A stretch of 64,000 nt of DNA from Synechococcus sp. PCC 7502 (GCF_000317085.1 NC_019702.1:2138394-2202393); one strand, 5' to 3'. Shown: positions 46,291 through 56,969, counted from the first letter of the stretch. The notes: generated by a model from the letters alone, not told the origin. Numbers and translations are program-made.

Positions 46291-46306
46291 TCATAATAGA
46301 TTTAAA

Positions 46307-47191
46307 GTGGTTTCTAGTAATTCCCCCTTAAATTCGATCGAGTTTCAGGATCGTCTTGCCGTAATTGCGACTATGCATCGGAAGGAGATCGTGATCGCGC
46401 CAATTTTAGAAACATCATTGGGATTGCGAATCATAGTTCCCCAAGATTTTAGTCAAGATTTTAATAGCGACCTATTTGGTACATTTACCCGTGATATTGA
46501 TCGCACTAATAGTCAAGTCCAAACAGCCAAACTTAAGGCAGAAAAAGCTATGGAGTTGTTGGATGTGGATTTGGCGATCGCCAGTGAAGGTAGTTTCTTT
46601 CCCCATCCCTTCTTAGGTATTCCCTTTAATCGTGAAATCGTCTTAATCAGAGATCGTAATTATGACTTCACAGTATATGGAGAATTCCTATCTACAGATA
46701 CCAATTTCAATCATCAAGAGGTCTCTAGCTATCAGGAAGCCTATGAGTTCGCCCTACGGGCAGGATTTCCGAATCATGGAATTGTGATCATGCCTGATGC
46801 TCATACCTCTGCCAAGGAAGCAATTTATAAGGGCATAATCTCTGAAGAAATGCTCAAGAAATCCGTCAATGAACTATTAAAGCGATCGCCCCAAATCCAT
46901 ATTGAAACTGATATGCGCGCACTCTACAATCCCACAAGGATGAATAATATTGCAAAAGCCACCCAAGTCCTAGTTCGCAAACTTCAACAACTTTGTCCTA
47001 ATTGTAATTTTGTGAATTTCGACGTAGCTGAGAGTATTCCAGGTTTACCCTGTGAACTATGTGGACTTCCCACTCAAGTTACTCGTTCTCATATATATGG
47101 CTGTGATCGCTGCAATTTTAAACAGGAAATACTATTCCCCGATGGAAATCAAACTAGTGATCCTATGTACTGCTCTTACTGTAATCCTTAA
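46307..47191 (+). CDS. DUF6671-like protein with C-terminal zinc ribbons
   Basis: A 294-residue protein starting at GTG 46307. A globular N-terminal part (LAVIATMHRKEIVIAPILE, EGSFFPHP, YGEF, HTSAKEAIYKGI, ETDMRAL-NPTR) resembles DUF6671. Residues about 225-294 contain CPNC, CELC, CDRC and CSYC pairs, two zinc-ribbon modules. Function unknown. The gene follows a MoxR ATPase closely. Confidence 0.7.
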   Translation: MVSSNSPLNSIEFQDRLAVIATMHRKEIVIAPILETSLGLRIIVPQDFSQDFNSDLFGTFTRDIDRTNSQVQTAKLKAEKAMELLDVDLAIASEGSFFPHPFLGIPFNREIVLIRDRNYDFTVYGEFLSTDTNFNHQEVSSYQEAYEFALRAGFPNHGIVIMPDAHTSAKEAIYKGIISEEMLKKSVNELLKRSPQIHIETDMRALYNPTRMNNIAKATQVLVRKLQQLCPNCNFVNFDVAESIPGLPCELCGLPTQVTRSHIYGCDRCNFKQEILFPDGNQTSDPMYCSYCNP

Positions 47192-47290
47192 AGGAATTGT
47201 TAAAGGGTGGTTCAAGCCATTGGTTTCACTTATATTTTGTGCCAATGGGGGTATCTGCAAATAATAAGGGGGCGATCGCTGCGGCAGTGC

Positions 47291-47674
47291 CTAATCGAGA
47301 ATCAAGGTTTCTTCAATACTGAAATATTGATCGATGCGATCGCATAAACCAGATGCCGTTAAACTCTGTACATTGGAACTAATAATATAACTTTGGGATG
47401 GGGAAGCCCGAAAAGCCGCAAATGCCTCATTACAATAGGCAAGTTTAGAATCGGGTAATGCCTTAAGCCAATCGTCGCCCTTAATAATTCCTGATAGTAC
47501 GGGTGCGCCATTTTGAGGCTGAACAACCCGTCGAGATGTTGCCGCATTCACAGGGCTAGGTAAAGCTAAGGGCAAAATTACTAAAAAAAGCACCAGATAC
47601 TTAAATAAATAATTAACTAAGCAATTAGTAAGACTTTTAAGCGAATTTCGTATGATAAAAAATGGTTTTTGCAT
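47291..47674 (-). CDS. Secreted/periplasmic protein, unknown
   Basis: A 127-residue protein with a hydrophobic N-terminus (LVNYLFKYLVLFLVILPLALPSPVNA) that looks like a signal peptide cleaved after VNA. The mature part of about 85 residues has two cysteines (AYCNEAF, GLCDRI) that could pair. ATG at 47674 preferred to a TTG at 47689. No family recognised. Confidence 0.6.
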   Translation of the reverse strand: MQKPFFIIRNSLKSLTNCLVNYLFKYLVLFLVILPLALPSPVNAATSRRVVQPQNGAPVLSGIIKGDDWLKALPDSKLAYCNEAFAAFRASPSQSYIISSNVQSLTASGLCDRIDQYFSIEETLILD

Positions 47675-47763
47675 AATATTGAGATTCAAATGTTTACTCT
47701 ACCTAAGGGACTCGGGTAAGATTATGTAATGTATGTCATCCTAGAACATTTACTAGAGCATTT

Positions 47764-49335
47764 ATGAGTGCAGAATTGAGTCCTAAAAATATTGTAGTTA
47801 TCACTCATGATGCCTCTGAGCATGATGTTTTTGCCCTGCTATGGCAACAAGGTTACTCAGTTCAAGCCAGTGGCTTAAATAATGAAGCGATGCTGGCATT
47901 TGCCGATTTAGTAATCATAGCTGATCAACTTTTAGGGCATTATAATTACCAAGATATTCAAAATTTTTACGAAATCCTTAATAGTAAATATGCAGATACT
48001 CCCGTAATTTCCTTAGAAGGTTATGGACAGTTATCAGGAACCCAAATATCTTTATTTCTCGGGGATGTTAGCGATCGCCTGCAATATAGCACCAAGATTA
48101 AGCAGCTTAAACAACAAAACTTAGACCTGATCAATCAACTGCAAAAAAATAAAGATACATCCGAGTTGGCATTAACAACCCAAAGTGAATTTTTAACACG
48201 CATTAGCCATGAATTTCGCACTCCCTTAAATGCCATTTTGGGATTTTCTCAACTCATGAGTTGGGATCAACTTTTAACTACTGAGCAACGCGGCTATACC
48301 GAAATCATTTATCAAAGCGGTAAACAACTTTTATCCTTAATTAATGACATCCTCGAAATGTCTAAAATCCATTCCCATCGCCTTGAAATAGATAAAAAAG
48401 TATTTGTGGTGCGGGAAATGATTAACGATCTAAAGCATATTTTTAATCCCAAAACCGAGAAAAAAAACCTAGAACTCATCCTTAATATTGCCGAAGAAGT
48501 ACCAGTCTGCATCCAGTCCGATGAAACCAAGCTTAGACAAATACTCGTAAATATCCTGAATACTGCGGTGCAATCTACCCAAGCAGGAAGCATTACCGTA
48601 AATATATTTATAGCTGGGAATCCCTTGAGTAAAGTCTTAACCCTAGTCTTTGAAATTAAAGATACTGGGTTAGGCATTCATCATCTTGAAGTTGAGAGGA
48701 TTTTTGAGCCTTTTGTCCAAAGTGGGATTAAGTTTGAAGATGGAACTGGCTTAGGACTTTCTATTAGTAAGCACTTTGCTTCATTGTTAGGTGGAGAGCT
48801 ACAAGTTAAAAGCGAACTAGGGGAGGGAACCACATTTACCCTAAGTATTCCAGTGGAATTTCCCATTAGCTTAAATACATTTAGTAGCGATCGCCCATTG
48901 CAATTAGGGAATCAATTAGGTGATCAAACCACCGTATCCAGTTTAAAAATCCTGTTAGCTGAGGATAGTCTTGTTGATCAAAAAGTTTTAGTCAGAATCC
49001 TGAATAAAATGGGTTACGCCGTAGATGTGGCTAGGGATGGACTAGAGGTATTAGCAGCCCTAGAGCATAAGTGCTATGACATTATTTTTATGGATGTACA
49101 AATGCCCAACATGGACGGTATTGAGGCAACTAAGGAAATTTTACAAAGATTTAATAACGCTCCTGTTATTATTGCCCTGACGGCTGGAGCATTACCCGAA
49201 AATCGCAATCGCTGTATTGAAGCTGGGATGAATGAGTTTATGACTAAGCCCATCCGACCCAAGCAGCTAAAAATCGTCTTAGATCACTGGGAACACCAAC
49301 TTTCCAGCGGCAATTTCTATGGATTAGTTAATTAG
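47764..49335 (+). CDS. Hybrid histidine kinase with N-terminal receiver-like domain
   Basis: A 523-residue protein. Residues about 8-110 look like a receiver fold without a clear phospho-Asp (LVIIADQLLG). A coiled coil leads to HisKA (RISHEFRTPLNAILGFSQLM, His near 150), then HATPase (DTGLGIH, GTGLGLSI). A C-terminal receiver at about 395-515 has LAEDS, Asp in FMDVQMPNMDG and lysine in MTKPI. Cytosolic; no membrane segment. Signal unknown. Confidence 0.88.
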   Translation: MSAELSPKNIVVITHDASEHDVFALLWQQGYSVQASGLNNEAMLAFADLVIIADQLLGHYNYQDIQNFYEILNSKYADTPVISLEGYGQLSGTQISLFLGDVSDRLQYSTKIKQLKQQNLDLINQLQKNKDTSELALTTQSEFLTRISHEFRTPLNAILGFSQLMSWDQLLTTEQRGYTEIIYQSGKQLLSLINDILEMSKIHSHRLEIDKKVFVVREMINDLKHIFNPKTEKKNLELILNIAEEVPVCIQSDETKLRQILVNILNTAVQSTQAGSITVNIFIAGNPLSKVLTLVFEIKDTGLGIHHLEVERIFEPFVQSGIKFEDGTGLGLSISKHFASLLGGELQVKSELGEGTTFTLSIPVEFPISLNTFSSDRPLQLGNQLGDQTTVSSLKILLAEDSLVDQKVLVRILNKMGYAVDVARDGLEVLAALEHKCYDIIFMDVQMPNMDGIEATKEILQRFNNAPVIIALTAGALPENRNRCIEAGMNEFMTKPIRPKQLKIVLDHWEHQLSSGNFYGLVN

Positions 49336-49472
49336 TTTAATTTAGTCAACTAGTAAATGATCAAAAATTTGTCTATGAGTAACTTTTCGTGGGTAGATTA
49401 CTTGTTACGATGATCCACTATTCCAAATTCATCTAAGTCAAACGCACCCAAGTCAGTAACTGAGGAAACACA

Positions 49473-51644
49473 ATGAGTAGCAACGCGTCACGCCTGCAAT
49501 CCATACAAAAAATTACGAATCGTGAAACACTAAGCCTTAATCCGCCCGGTCGTCTGGAAGATTTATGGGCAACAGATGTATTTAGCCTAAGCAAAATGCA
49601 GGCAAGTCTTCCTAAAAATGTCTTCAAATCCTTAAAGAAAACTATTCAAACTGGTGAGACCATTGATCCTTCCATTGCTGATGTGGTAGCGATCGCCATG
49701 AAAGATTGGGCAATTTCTAAAGGCGCACTGTACTATGCCCACGTTTTTTACCCGCTTACCAATGCCACCGCAGAAAAGCATGATGGTTTTATCTCTGTCC
49801 AAAGTGATGGTTCTGTAATCTCAGAGTTCTCAGGTAAATTACTAGTTCAAGGTGAGCCTGATGGGTCTTCCTTCCCTAATGGTGGTATTCGTTCTACCTT
49901 TGAGGCACGGGGCTATACTGCTTGGGATGTGACCAGTCCTGCCTACATTATGGAAACCGATAACGGTGCTACCCTTTGCATTCCGACCGTATTCGTATCT
50001 TGGACGGGAGAAGCATTAGATAAAAAGACTCCTCTACTACGTTCCAATGCCGCCATGAATAAGGCTGCCACTAAAGTTCTTAAACTATTAGGAAATACCG
50101 AAGTTGCTCCTGTTAATTCTAGCTGTGGAGCTGAGCAAGAATACTTTTTAGTCGATGCCAACTTTGCCAACAGCCGTCCCGATTTACTCTTGGCGGGAAG
50201 AACTCTATTTGGTAAACCTGCTGCGAAGGGACAACAATTTGATGATCACTACTTTGGTGCCATTCCAGAGCGAGTGCAGTTATTTATGCAGGAAGTAGAA
50301 GAAAGAGCATACAGACTTGGTATTCCTGCTAAAACTAGACATAACGAAGTTGCCCCTGGACAATTTGAAATCGCCCCATTTTTTGAGGCTGCCAACGTAG
50401 CCACGGATCACCAACAGCTACTGATGACCCTTTTACGAATTACCGCTAAGAAGCATGGTTTTGTCTGTTTACTCCATGAAAAGCCTTTCAAAGGTATTAA
50501 TGGCTCTGGTAAGCACGTTAACTGGTCTGTTGGTAATGCCACTCAGGGTAATTTGCTTGATCCCGGTGATACCCCCCATAGCAATGCTCAGTTCTTGGTA
50601 TTCTGTGGAGCCGTAATTAGAGGGGTGCATTTATACGGTTCTCTATTGCGGGCTGTAATTGCGACTGCTAGTAATGATCATAGACTGGGTGCCAACGAGG
50701 CTCCTCCTGCGATTATGTCTGTGTACTTGGGTTCCCAACTAGAGGATGTATTCGAGCAGATTAAACAGGGCGACGTTAAAGGCTCTAAGTCTAAAGGCTT
50801 GATGAATATTGGGGTTGATACCTTACCTATTTTCCCTAAAGACCCCGGCGATCGCAATCGTACATCTCCATTTGCATTTACAGGAAATCGCTTTGAATTC
50901 CGCGCTGTAGGTTCTGGTCAATCGGTGGCAGGTCCATTGGTTGCTATGAATACAATTTTGGCGGATTCCTTAACTTGGATCGCTGGTGCGCTAGAGGCTG
51001 AATTAGCAAAGGGAACAGAGTTAAATACTGCGATTCATTTAATTCTAAAACAAGTTATAGACGAGCATGGTGCTGTAGTCTTTAACGGAAATGGTTATTC
51101 TGAAGAATGGCATAAACTGGCTGCGGAAAGAGGTTTACCAAATCTCCGTACGGCGGCTGATGCTCTGCCAGTATTAAAACAACCTCACATTGTCGAACTC
51201 TTTGAAAGATTGGGTGTTCTCAGTCCCGTTGAGCTAGCAAGCCGATTTGATACCTATGCTGAACAGTACATTCTTTCCATTGAAGTCGAAGCAAAATTGG
51301 TAATTAGTATCGCCAAAACTATTATTTATCCTGCTGCTGTTACCTATTTAACTAGATTGTCTGGGGCGATCGCTTCTTTGAAAGAAGTTGGCGTAGAGTT
51401 ATCAACAGAGACTGCAGAAAAAGTTGCTGGTTTAGTGAAGTCATTAACCGATACTGTAAGTAAGTTAGAAACAGCTTTACATAACCATGATTTTGAGTCC
51501 ACTGAAGACCACCTGCAATATTCAGCTAAAACTATTCGTCCATTAATGGATAGCGTTAGAGAATTTGCAGATGCCCTAGAAGGTGAAGTTGCCGATGAGC
51601 TTTGGACTCTGCCCACCTATCAAGAAATGCTATTTATTAAGTAA
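49473..51644 (+). CDS. glnN: Glutamine synthetase type III
   Basis: A 723-residue GSIII enzyme joining ammonia to glutamate. Seen are the family start [25 protein letters not shown] (metal site), [25 protein letters not shown] and [20 protein letters not shown] (substrate loops). Much longer than GlnA (about 470 residues) and typical of cyanobacterial glnN, often induced by nitrogen shortage. A clean NtcA box could not be found in the 137 bases before it. Followed by a terminator. Confidence 0.96.
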   Translation: MSSNASRLQSIQKITNRETLSLNPPGRLEDLWATDVFSLSKMQASLPKNVFKSLKKTIQTGETIDPSIADVVAIAMKDWAISKGALYYAHVFYPLTNATAEKHDGFISVQSDGSVISEFSGKLLVQGEPDGSSFPNGGIRSTFEARGYTAWDVTSPAYIMETDNGATLCIPTVFVSWTGEALDKKTPLLRSNAAMNKAATKVLKLLGNTEVAPVNSSCGAEQEYFLVDANFANSRPDLLLAGRTLFGKPAAKGQQFDDHYFGAIPERVQLFMQEVEERAYRLGIPAKTRHNEVAPGQFEIAPFFEAANVATDHQQLLMTLLRITAKKHGFVCLLHEKPFKGINGSGKHVNWSVGNATQGNLLDPGDTPHSNAQFLVFCGAVIRGVHLYGSLLRAVIATASNDHRLGANEAPPAIMSVYLGSQLEDVFEQIKQGDVKGSKSKGLMNIGVDTLPIFPKDPGDRNRTSPFAFTGNRFEFRAVGSGQSVAGPLVAMNTILADSLTWIAGALEAELAKGTELNTAIHLILKQVIDEHGAVVFNGNGYSEEWHKLAAERGLPNLRTAADALPVLKQPHIVELFERLGVLSPVELASRFDTYAEQYILSIEVEAKLVISIAKTIIYPAAVTYLTRLSGAIASLKEVGVELSTETAEKVAGLVKSLTDTVSKLETALHNHDFESTEDHLQYSAKTIRPLMDSVREFADALEGEVADELWTLPTYQEMLFIK

Positions 51645-51708
51645 GAATCTTCATCTATTTAATTTATCTATCTAAATTTAGAATGAATTAACTGAATAGA
51701 TTAACTAA

Positions 51709-51733
51709 TGGGGGCTATGCCCCTTTTTTATTT
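51709..51733 (+). terminator. Intrinsic terminator of glnN
   Basis: GGGGC-TAT-GCCCC followed by TTTTTTATTTTT, about 65 bases after the glnN stop. Confidence 0.75.
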
Positions 51734-51779
51734 TTGAAGCTTAGTTGAGCCTACAGGTATTGTAGCCACATAAAATTAC

Positions 51780-51807
51780 AAAAAAAGAGTGCCTAAAGAC
51801 ACCCTGC
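51780..51807 (-). terminator. Intrinsic terminator of psaC
   Basis: On the minus strand AGGGTGTC-TTTA-GGCACTCT (eight pairs including G-U) followed by TTTTTTT. Lies about 35 bases after the psaC stop and back to back with the glnN terminator. Confidence 0.65.
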
Positions 51808-51841
51808 CAAATATTTGAGAATATGTTAAAAATAATAACAA

Positions 51842-52530
<689 letters not shown>

Positions 52531-54267
52531 ATGTATCCTGTAGATCGCGATCGCAAAGTTAAGTCTCGTTCTCAGCTAGATTTACGAGATTTAGTCCTGT
52601 TTGCTGCCTTAATTGCTCTGATCTTTGCCATTATTCGCATTGGCTCAGAGTTTGGCGGTGTTTATAAATCCGATCTAAAAATTGAAACCGATATTAGTCT
52701 ATTGCCTGCCTATACGGGGCAAACTCTTTTACGCATGACTTTTGCATATTTATTATCCTTGGGATTTACCTTGGTTTATGCCTATATTGCCTATCGCTCT
52801 AGGGTAGCGGCGATGGTTTTGTTGCCATTACTAGATATTTTGCAGTCGATTCCAGTGTTGTCATTTTTGCCAGGTGTAGTTTTAGCATTAGTGGCATTGT
52901 TTCCCGGTCAAAGGATTGGCGTAGAAATTGCTTCCGTGGTTTTAATTTTTACAGGGATGACATGGAACATGACTTTTAGTTTTTATCAGTCCCTTTCTAG
53001 TATTCCCCGTGAGCTAATTGAGGCAGCTAATACCTATCGGTTGAATGCTTGGCAAAGATTTTGGACTTTGGAATTACCCTCTGGCATTATTGGCTTGGTT
53101 TGGAATAGTGTAATGTCAGTGGCAGGGGGTTGGTTTTTCTTAATTGCGATCGAGTCTTTTACCTTGGGGAAGAAAGATTTTCGGCTACCCGGATTAGGTT
53201 CTTTTTTGGGGGCGGCAGCAGCTAAGGGAGATTTTGGGGCGATCGCTTGGGGGTTGATAGTTTTAATTAGCGTAATTATTGCCATAGATTTTTTAATTTG
53301 GCAGCCTGCGATCGCTTGGGCAGAGAAATTTAAGTATGAAACCAGTGGTGAAAAGAACCCGCCTGAGTCGGTAGTTTTAGATTGGATTAGGCGATCGCCA
53401 ACCTTAAGAGCATTTGATCAACAGCTATTTCAACCTCTGCGGACAGCTTTGGATCAAGGTATGGTTTGGGCATTTCCTCCACAAATTGTCACTAAGTCTC
53501 ATAAACGTTCTTCGGTGGCAATGCAGTGGGCTAACTGGCTATTTTTAAGTGGTTTTGGCTTAATTGTGCTGTGGGGAACATGGGAAGCTTTAATGCTGTT
53601 GAAAGTAATTAGTCTTGAAGATTGGGGCAGAGTGCTAACAGGAGCCTTACTCACTGCCTTAAGGGTAATCACAGCATTAATATTATCTTTACTATGGACT
53701 GTCCCTGTGGGGGTAGCGATCGGGCGTAATCCTCGACTGGCAAAGCTATTACAACCTATTGTCCAAATTGCAGCTTCTGTTCCTGCGACGGCACTATTTC
53801 CAGTATTATTACTTGCCCTTGCTCAAATTGGCGGTGGATTGCAAATTGGCTCGATTATGCTAATGCTATTGGGAACTATGTGGTATGTGCTATTTAATGT
53901 AATTGCAGGGGCGCAGTCAATTCCTGCGGATTTATTTGAAGTAGCAAAGGTTTATAAGCTAAATCGGATTCAACGTTGGCGGACTGTGATCTTACCTGGT
54001 ATTTTTCCCTATTTGGTCACAGGTATAATTACGGCGGTGGGTGGTGCATGGAATGCAAGTATTGTTAGTGAATATATTGAATTTCAGGGTAAAACCATCT
54101 CAACACCGGGTTTGGGGGCTACGATCTCGCAAGCTACGGCTACTGGTAACTTTCCGTTGTTATTAGCGGCAACAGCAGTTATGTCTTTGTTAGTGGTTAT
54201 GACGAATCGGCTGGTGTGGAGACCTTTATATCGCATTGCCCATGAAAAGTACCAACTTTTAGGATAA
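52531..54267 (+). CDS. Fused double-permease ABC transporter subunit (NitT/TauT-like)
   Basis: A 578-residue membrane protein made of two BPD_transp_1 (MetI-type) domains, about residues 55-265 and 365-570, each with about six helices and an EAA-type loop (ELIEAANTYRLNAWQRFWTLELP and DLFEVAKVYKLNRIQRWRTVILP). Such duplicates resemble the SsuC/TauC family used for nitrate, sulfonate or similar anions. No ATPase or binding-protein gene is adjacent; the partners must be elsewhere. Confidence 0.88.
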   Translation: MYPVDRDRKVKSRSQLDLRDLVLFAALIALIFAIIRIGSEFGGVYKSDLKIETDISLLPAYTGQTLLRMTFAYLLSLGFTLVYAYIAYRSRVAAMVLLPLLDILQSIPVLSFLPGVVLALVALFPGQRIGVEIASVVLIFTGMTWNMTFSFYQSLSSIPRELIEAANTYRLNAWQRFWTLELPSGIIGLVWNSVMSVAGGWFFLIAIESFTLGKKDFRLPGLGSFLGAAAAKGDFGAIAWGLIVLISVIIAIDFLIWQPAIAWAEKFKYETSGEKNPPESVVLDWIRRSPTLRAFDQQLFQPLRTALDQGMVWAFPPQIVTKSHKRSSVAMQWANWLFLSGFGLIVLWGTWEALMLLKVISLEDWGRVLTGALLTALRVITALILSLLWTVPVGVAIGRNPRLAKLLQPIVQIAASVPATALFPVLLLALAQIGGGLQIGSIMLMLLGTMWYVLFNVIAGAQSIPADLFEVAKVYKLNRIQRWRTVILPGIFPYLVTGIITAVGGAWNASIVSEYIEFQGKTISTPGLGATISQATATGNFPLLLAATAVMSLLVVMTNRLVWRPLYRIAHEKYQLLG

Positions 54268-54360
54268 AAACAGGTTAGAAAGTCTATTAGAGTAAGCGAC
54301 TTTGAGAATTTTATACTCTCGCAAGAATTTACTATTTCACCTGCTGTCCAAAGAGTGAAT

Positions 54361-55212
54361 TTAACCTAGCTCTAAAGTCGTTACTCCATAAATTTTATGC
54401 ACAGGCATGATGGGGGGGGATTGGGTGTACATTCTGGTGGTTTCAAATACCAATGACATACCATAACTTTTTGCGAGTACCATAGCTGCTTGATTAATTT
54501 CAGGCATATCAATAAACACAAGACTACCAGCAGGGGCATAAGCCAAGAGCGACTCTAATAGGCGGGCTGCGAGTTCAGGAGAATCGGCACATAAAGAACC
54601 AATGCGAAATCCACCATGACAAGCCCGAATTACCCCATGAGCTACCAGTTCTTGATTTTGGATAATTCCTAAGGCTGTACCATATTTTTGTTTAATCCAT
54701 GATTGCCAGAATTTAGGGCGGGGAACAGGAAAAATATCACAGGCTAAAACTTGGGAAAGAGGTAGTTCTGATAGAGACACTAGGTTAGGATTCTTACTTA
54801 TACCTCCTGTACCTAAAGTTTGAAAACGTAAATGTCGATAGGCAATTTTAAAACCTGATTTTTGATAGTTGCTTTGTTGGGCAATAACTCCATCTAAACC
54901 AATATTACGTTCTTGATGTTTCCCTTGTAAATATTCCATAGCTCGATGCCATAGGGCAATGCCAAAGCCTTGATGACGAAATTCTGGTTGAACAATATAA
55001 AACCCAATAAATCCGTAACTATGATCATAGGCTACACCTGAAATACAGCCGACAGGTTCACCATCCCAAAACCCCATAAAAAAGCCCTGTGGGTCAACGG
55101 GATAGTAATGATTGGCATCATCTATTCCTGGTTTCCAACCCTCTTGTTCTGCCCATTGCAGAGGAATTACTAATTCTTGGTGAGTAATAGAACGAATATG
55201 GAAGTCTTGCAT
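54361..55212 (-). CDS. GNAT acetyltransferase with second Acetyltransf_18-like domain
   Basis: A 283-residue protein. The first half is a GNAT domain with the acetyl-CoA loop VQPEFRHQGFGIALW near residues 74-88 and GVAYDHSYGFIGFYIV. The second half (about 140-280) resembles the YitH/YitI-type C-terminal domain (AHGVIRACHGGFRIGSLCAD, QAAMVLAKSYGM). Substrate unknown. Monocistronic. Confidence 0.85.
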   Translation of the reverse strand: MQDFHIRSITHQELVIPLQWAEQEGWKPGIDDANHYYPVDPQGFFMGFWDGEPVGCISGVAYDHSYGFIGFYIVQPEFRHQGFGIALWHRAMEYLQGKHQERNIGLDGVIAQQSNYQKSGFKIAYRHLRFQTLGTGGISKNPNLVSLSELPLSQVLACDIFPVPRPKFWQSWIKQKYGTALGIIQNQELVAHGVIRACHGGFRIGSLCADSPELAARLLESLLAYAPAGSLVFIDMPEINQAAMVLAKSYGMSLVFETTRMYTQSPPIMPVHKIYGVTTLELG

Positions 55213-55555
55213 GGATTTAACTTGCTTAGATTTAAAGTGAAAGCTTCTTAAATAAACCTGACTAAATCAATCTGTTGGTAGTGATCAAGAGGGCATGGAA
55301 AACCCAGAAATAAACTATTCTCCATGTTAAGAAAGAAGAATCAGACTATTTGAATAGGCGATCGCATTCCTAAACTGACCGATAAAATAACGTATTTTTA
55401 AAGTTTAGTATTTTAGTGAATCATTATTTTGGTGAGAATTAGGATTTAGATTAGTTTTGATCGCACCAAGATTTGGTAGATTAAAGTACTTGGATCAAAG
55501 CTTTCTTGGTTTTTATACCTGATTTTTATAAAGTTTTATAAAGTGTGACTAATTT
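55213..55555. other. Intergenic region before the small IF-2N-like gene
   Basis: 343 bases. Includes a solitary IS1-like end (55277-55297) and AT-rich DNA with a HIP1 site near 55360. Presumably has the promoters of the GNAT gene (left) and of the photosynthetic cluster (right). Confidence 0.5.
55277..55297. repeat. Solitary IS1-like terminal repeat
   Basis: GGTAGTGATCAAGAGGGCAT (and the following G) is identical to the outer 21 bases of the IS1-like element's end at 39959. No transposase or second end is present nearby, so this is a relic of an insertion or of an incomplete transposition. Confidence 0.8.
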
Positions 55556-55732
55556 ATGGGTTTTGCTGATTTATCCATTGAAGAAATTGCTGAAGACTAT
55601 AATCTTACGGTAGCGTTGGTTTGTGAGATTTGCGATCGCCTCAATATTTCTTATCAAGACCCCAAAACCAAATTAGGACTAGAAGATGCAAAAGCCATAA
55701 TACTTGTGGCACAAAGTCAAATAAAATCGTAG
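55556..55732 (+). CDS. Small IF-2 N-domain-like protein
   Basis: A 58-residue protein, GFADLSIEEIAEDYNLTVAL, then VCEICDRLNISYQDPKTKLGLEDAKAIIL. It resembles small cyanobacterial proteins with an IF2_N-like fold (a helix-turn-helix-like ADLSI-EIA-xY-L pattern followed by LALEDAKAI), sometimes annotated as an initiation-factor-2-like protein. It begins 46 bases before psbV on the same strand, so it may be co-transcribed. No translational function is shown. Confidence 0.75.
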   Translation: MGFADLSIEEIAEDYNLTVALVCEICDRLNISYQDPKTKLGLEDAKAIILVAQSQIKS

Positions 55733-55778
55733 TAGATTTATATCTAACTTTAATTATTTAGCAAGACTACATACCTGC

Positions 55779-56273
55779 ATGAAAAATATCTATAAGTATC
55801 TAGTGTTGGCGATCGCCGTGGTTACTCTGGCATGGCAGTTATCGACACCTAATGTTTGGGCTGCTGCTGACTCTGCCGAATTACGCACCCTACAGTTAAA
55901 TGCTGACAAAACTATTACATTCTCTGCTAAAGAACTAGCAAAGGGCAAGAAATTATTCTCCAGTGCCTGTGCCAACTGTCATGTGGGCGGAGCAACATTT
56001 ACCAACCCCAACGTTGGACTTGACCCTCAAACCCTAGCTTTAGCAACTCCCCGCCGAGATACAGTCGAAGGCTTAGTAGATTACTTGAAAAATCCTACTA
56101 CCTATGACGGTGTAGATGAAATCTATGAACTCCATCCTAGTTTGAGAAGTACAGATATTTTCCCAACTATGCGTGGCTTAACTGACAAAGATTTAAAACT
56201 AATTGCTGGCTATATGCTTTACCAACCTAAGGTAAGAGGTATTGGCTGGGGTGGCGGTAAGATCTACTATTAA
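55779..56273 (+). CDS. psbV: Cytochrome c-550 of photosystem II
   Basis: A 164-residue precursor. Signal peptide residues 1-29 (YKYLVLAIAVVTLAWQL...VWAA) sends it to the thylakoid lumen. Heme attachment CANCH at 63-67, second axial His in the ELHPS segment, and the end GWGGGKIYY are diagnostic of PsbV. It stabilises the manganese cluster from the lumenal side. Thirty-seven bases before petE. Confidence 0.97.
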   Translation: MKNIYKYLVLAIAVVTLAWQLSTPNVWAAADSAELRTLQLNADKTITFSAKELAKGKKLFSSACANCHVGGATFTNPNVGLDPQTLALATPRRDTVEGLVDYLKNPTTYDGVDEIYELHPSLRSTDIFPTMRGLTDKDLKLIAGYMLYQPKVRGIGWGGGKIYY

Positions 56274-56310
56274 GATAATATTAAAAATACAACCCTAACA
56301 TTACAATTCC

Positions 56311-56682
56311 ATGAAAACCGTAACTTCTTATTTCAAACAGGTAGCCCTTGTAGTTTTAGGCTTATTAGTTGCCTTTAATTTCTTTACTGCAAACGTTGCT
56401 GCTGAAACCTATACTGTCAAAATGGGTTCTGATAAAGGTGCATTAGTATTTGAGCCTAAGGATATTATTATTAAGCCCGGTGACACCATTAAATGGATCA
56501 ACAACAAGGCATATCCCCATAATATTATCGTTCAAGGTGAAGCTGAGTTATCTCATAAAAAACTACTAGTAAAACCTGCCGCCGAAGTTGAAAGCACTTT
56601 TACCGCCCCCGGTGAATATAGTTACTACTGTACTCCCCATCGTGGTGCTGGCATGGTTGGCAAGGTAACTGTTCAAGGCTAA
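56311..56682 (+). CDS. petE: Plastocyanin
   Basis: A 123-residue precursor of the lumenal copper protein that carries electrons from cytochrome f to photosystem I. Signal peptide to about residue 31 (NVAA), mature domain of about 92 residues. Copper ligands are His70, Cys107, His110 and Met115 (YPHN and YYCTPHRGAGM). Downstream of psbV on the same strand and followed by a terminator. Confidence 0.97.
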   Translation: MKTVTSYFKQVALVVLGLLVAFNFFTANVAAETYTVKMGSDKGALVFEPKDIIIKPGDTIKWINNKAYPHNIIVQGEAELSHKKLLVKPAAEVESTFTAPGEYSYYCTPHRGAGMVGKVTVQG

Positions 56683-56705
56683 TTAATTATCTATTTGATA
56701 CCTTT

Positions 56706-56733
56706 GGGGGAGCTTTATCGCTTCCCTTTTTTA
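56706..56733 (+). terminator. Intrinsic terminator of petE
   Basis: GGGGGAGC-TTTATC-GCTTCCC followed by TTTTTTA, about 25 bases after the petE stop. Confidence 0.75.
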
Positions 56734-56835
56734 TGCTTATTTTCAATATGGGAATTCAAAAGAAATAGTCTTCCCATTTTAGAACTGCACCCTAATATTA
56801 GAATCATTAATAATCTGCAAATCCCTAAAGAATAA

Positions 56836-56956
56836 GACTTACGCACTCAAATTAGTAAAGTTCTGACAAAACGGAGTTTCAGGGCGTAGCTCTCAATTGG
56901 GGCTTTGCCCCAAACCTATTATAAAATCTGGGTTTTTCTTTTATCCTGCGTAAGTC
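56836..56956 (+). repeat. MITE, GACTTACGCA family, copy 1
   Basis: 121 bases with perfect ten-base ends GACTTACGCA and TGCGTAAGTC. The central palindrome TTGGGGCTTTGCCCCAA could fold. A nine-base direct repeat CTAAAGAAT flanks it (56825-56833 and 56957-56965), with two extra bases on the left. No coding frame. A second copy, inverted, is at 52232. Confidence 0.85.
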
Positions 56957-56969
56957 CTAAAGAATTAAT

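Noticed and set aside
49336-49472. NtcA binding site upstream of glnN
   Set aside because: The best candidate, GTAGATTACTTGTTAC, has ten rather than eight bases between GTA and TAC, so it is not a valid NtcA box.
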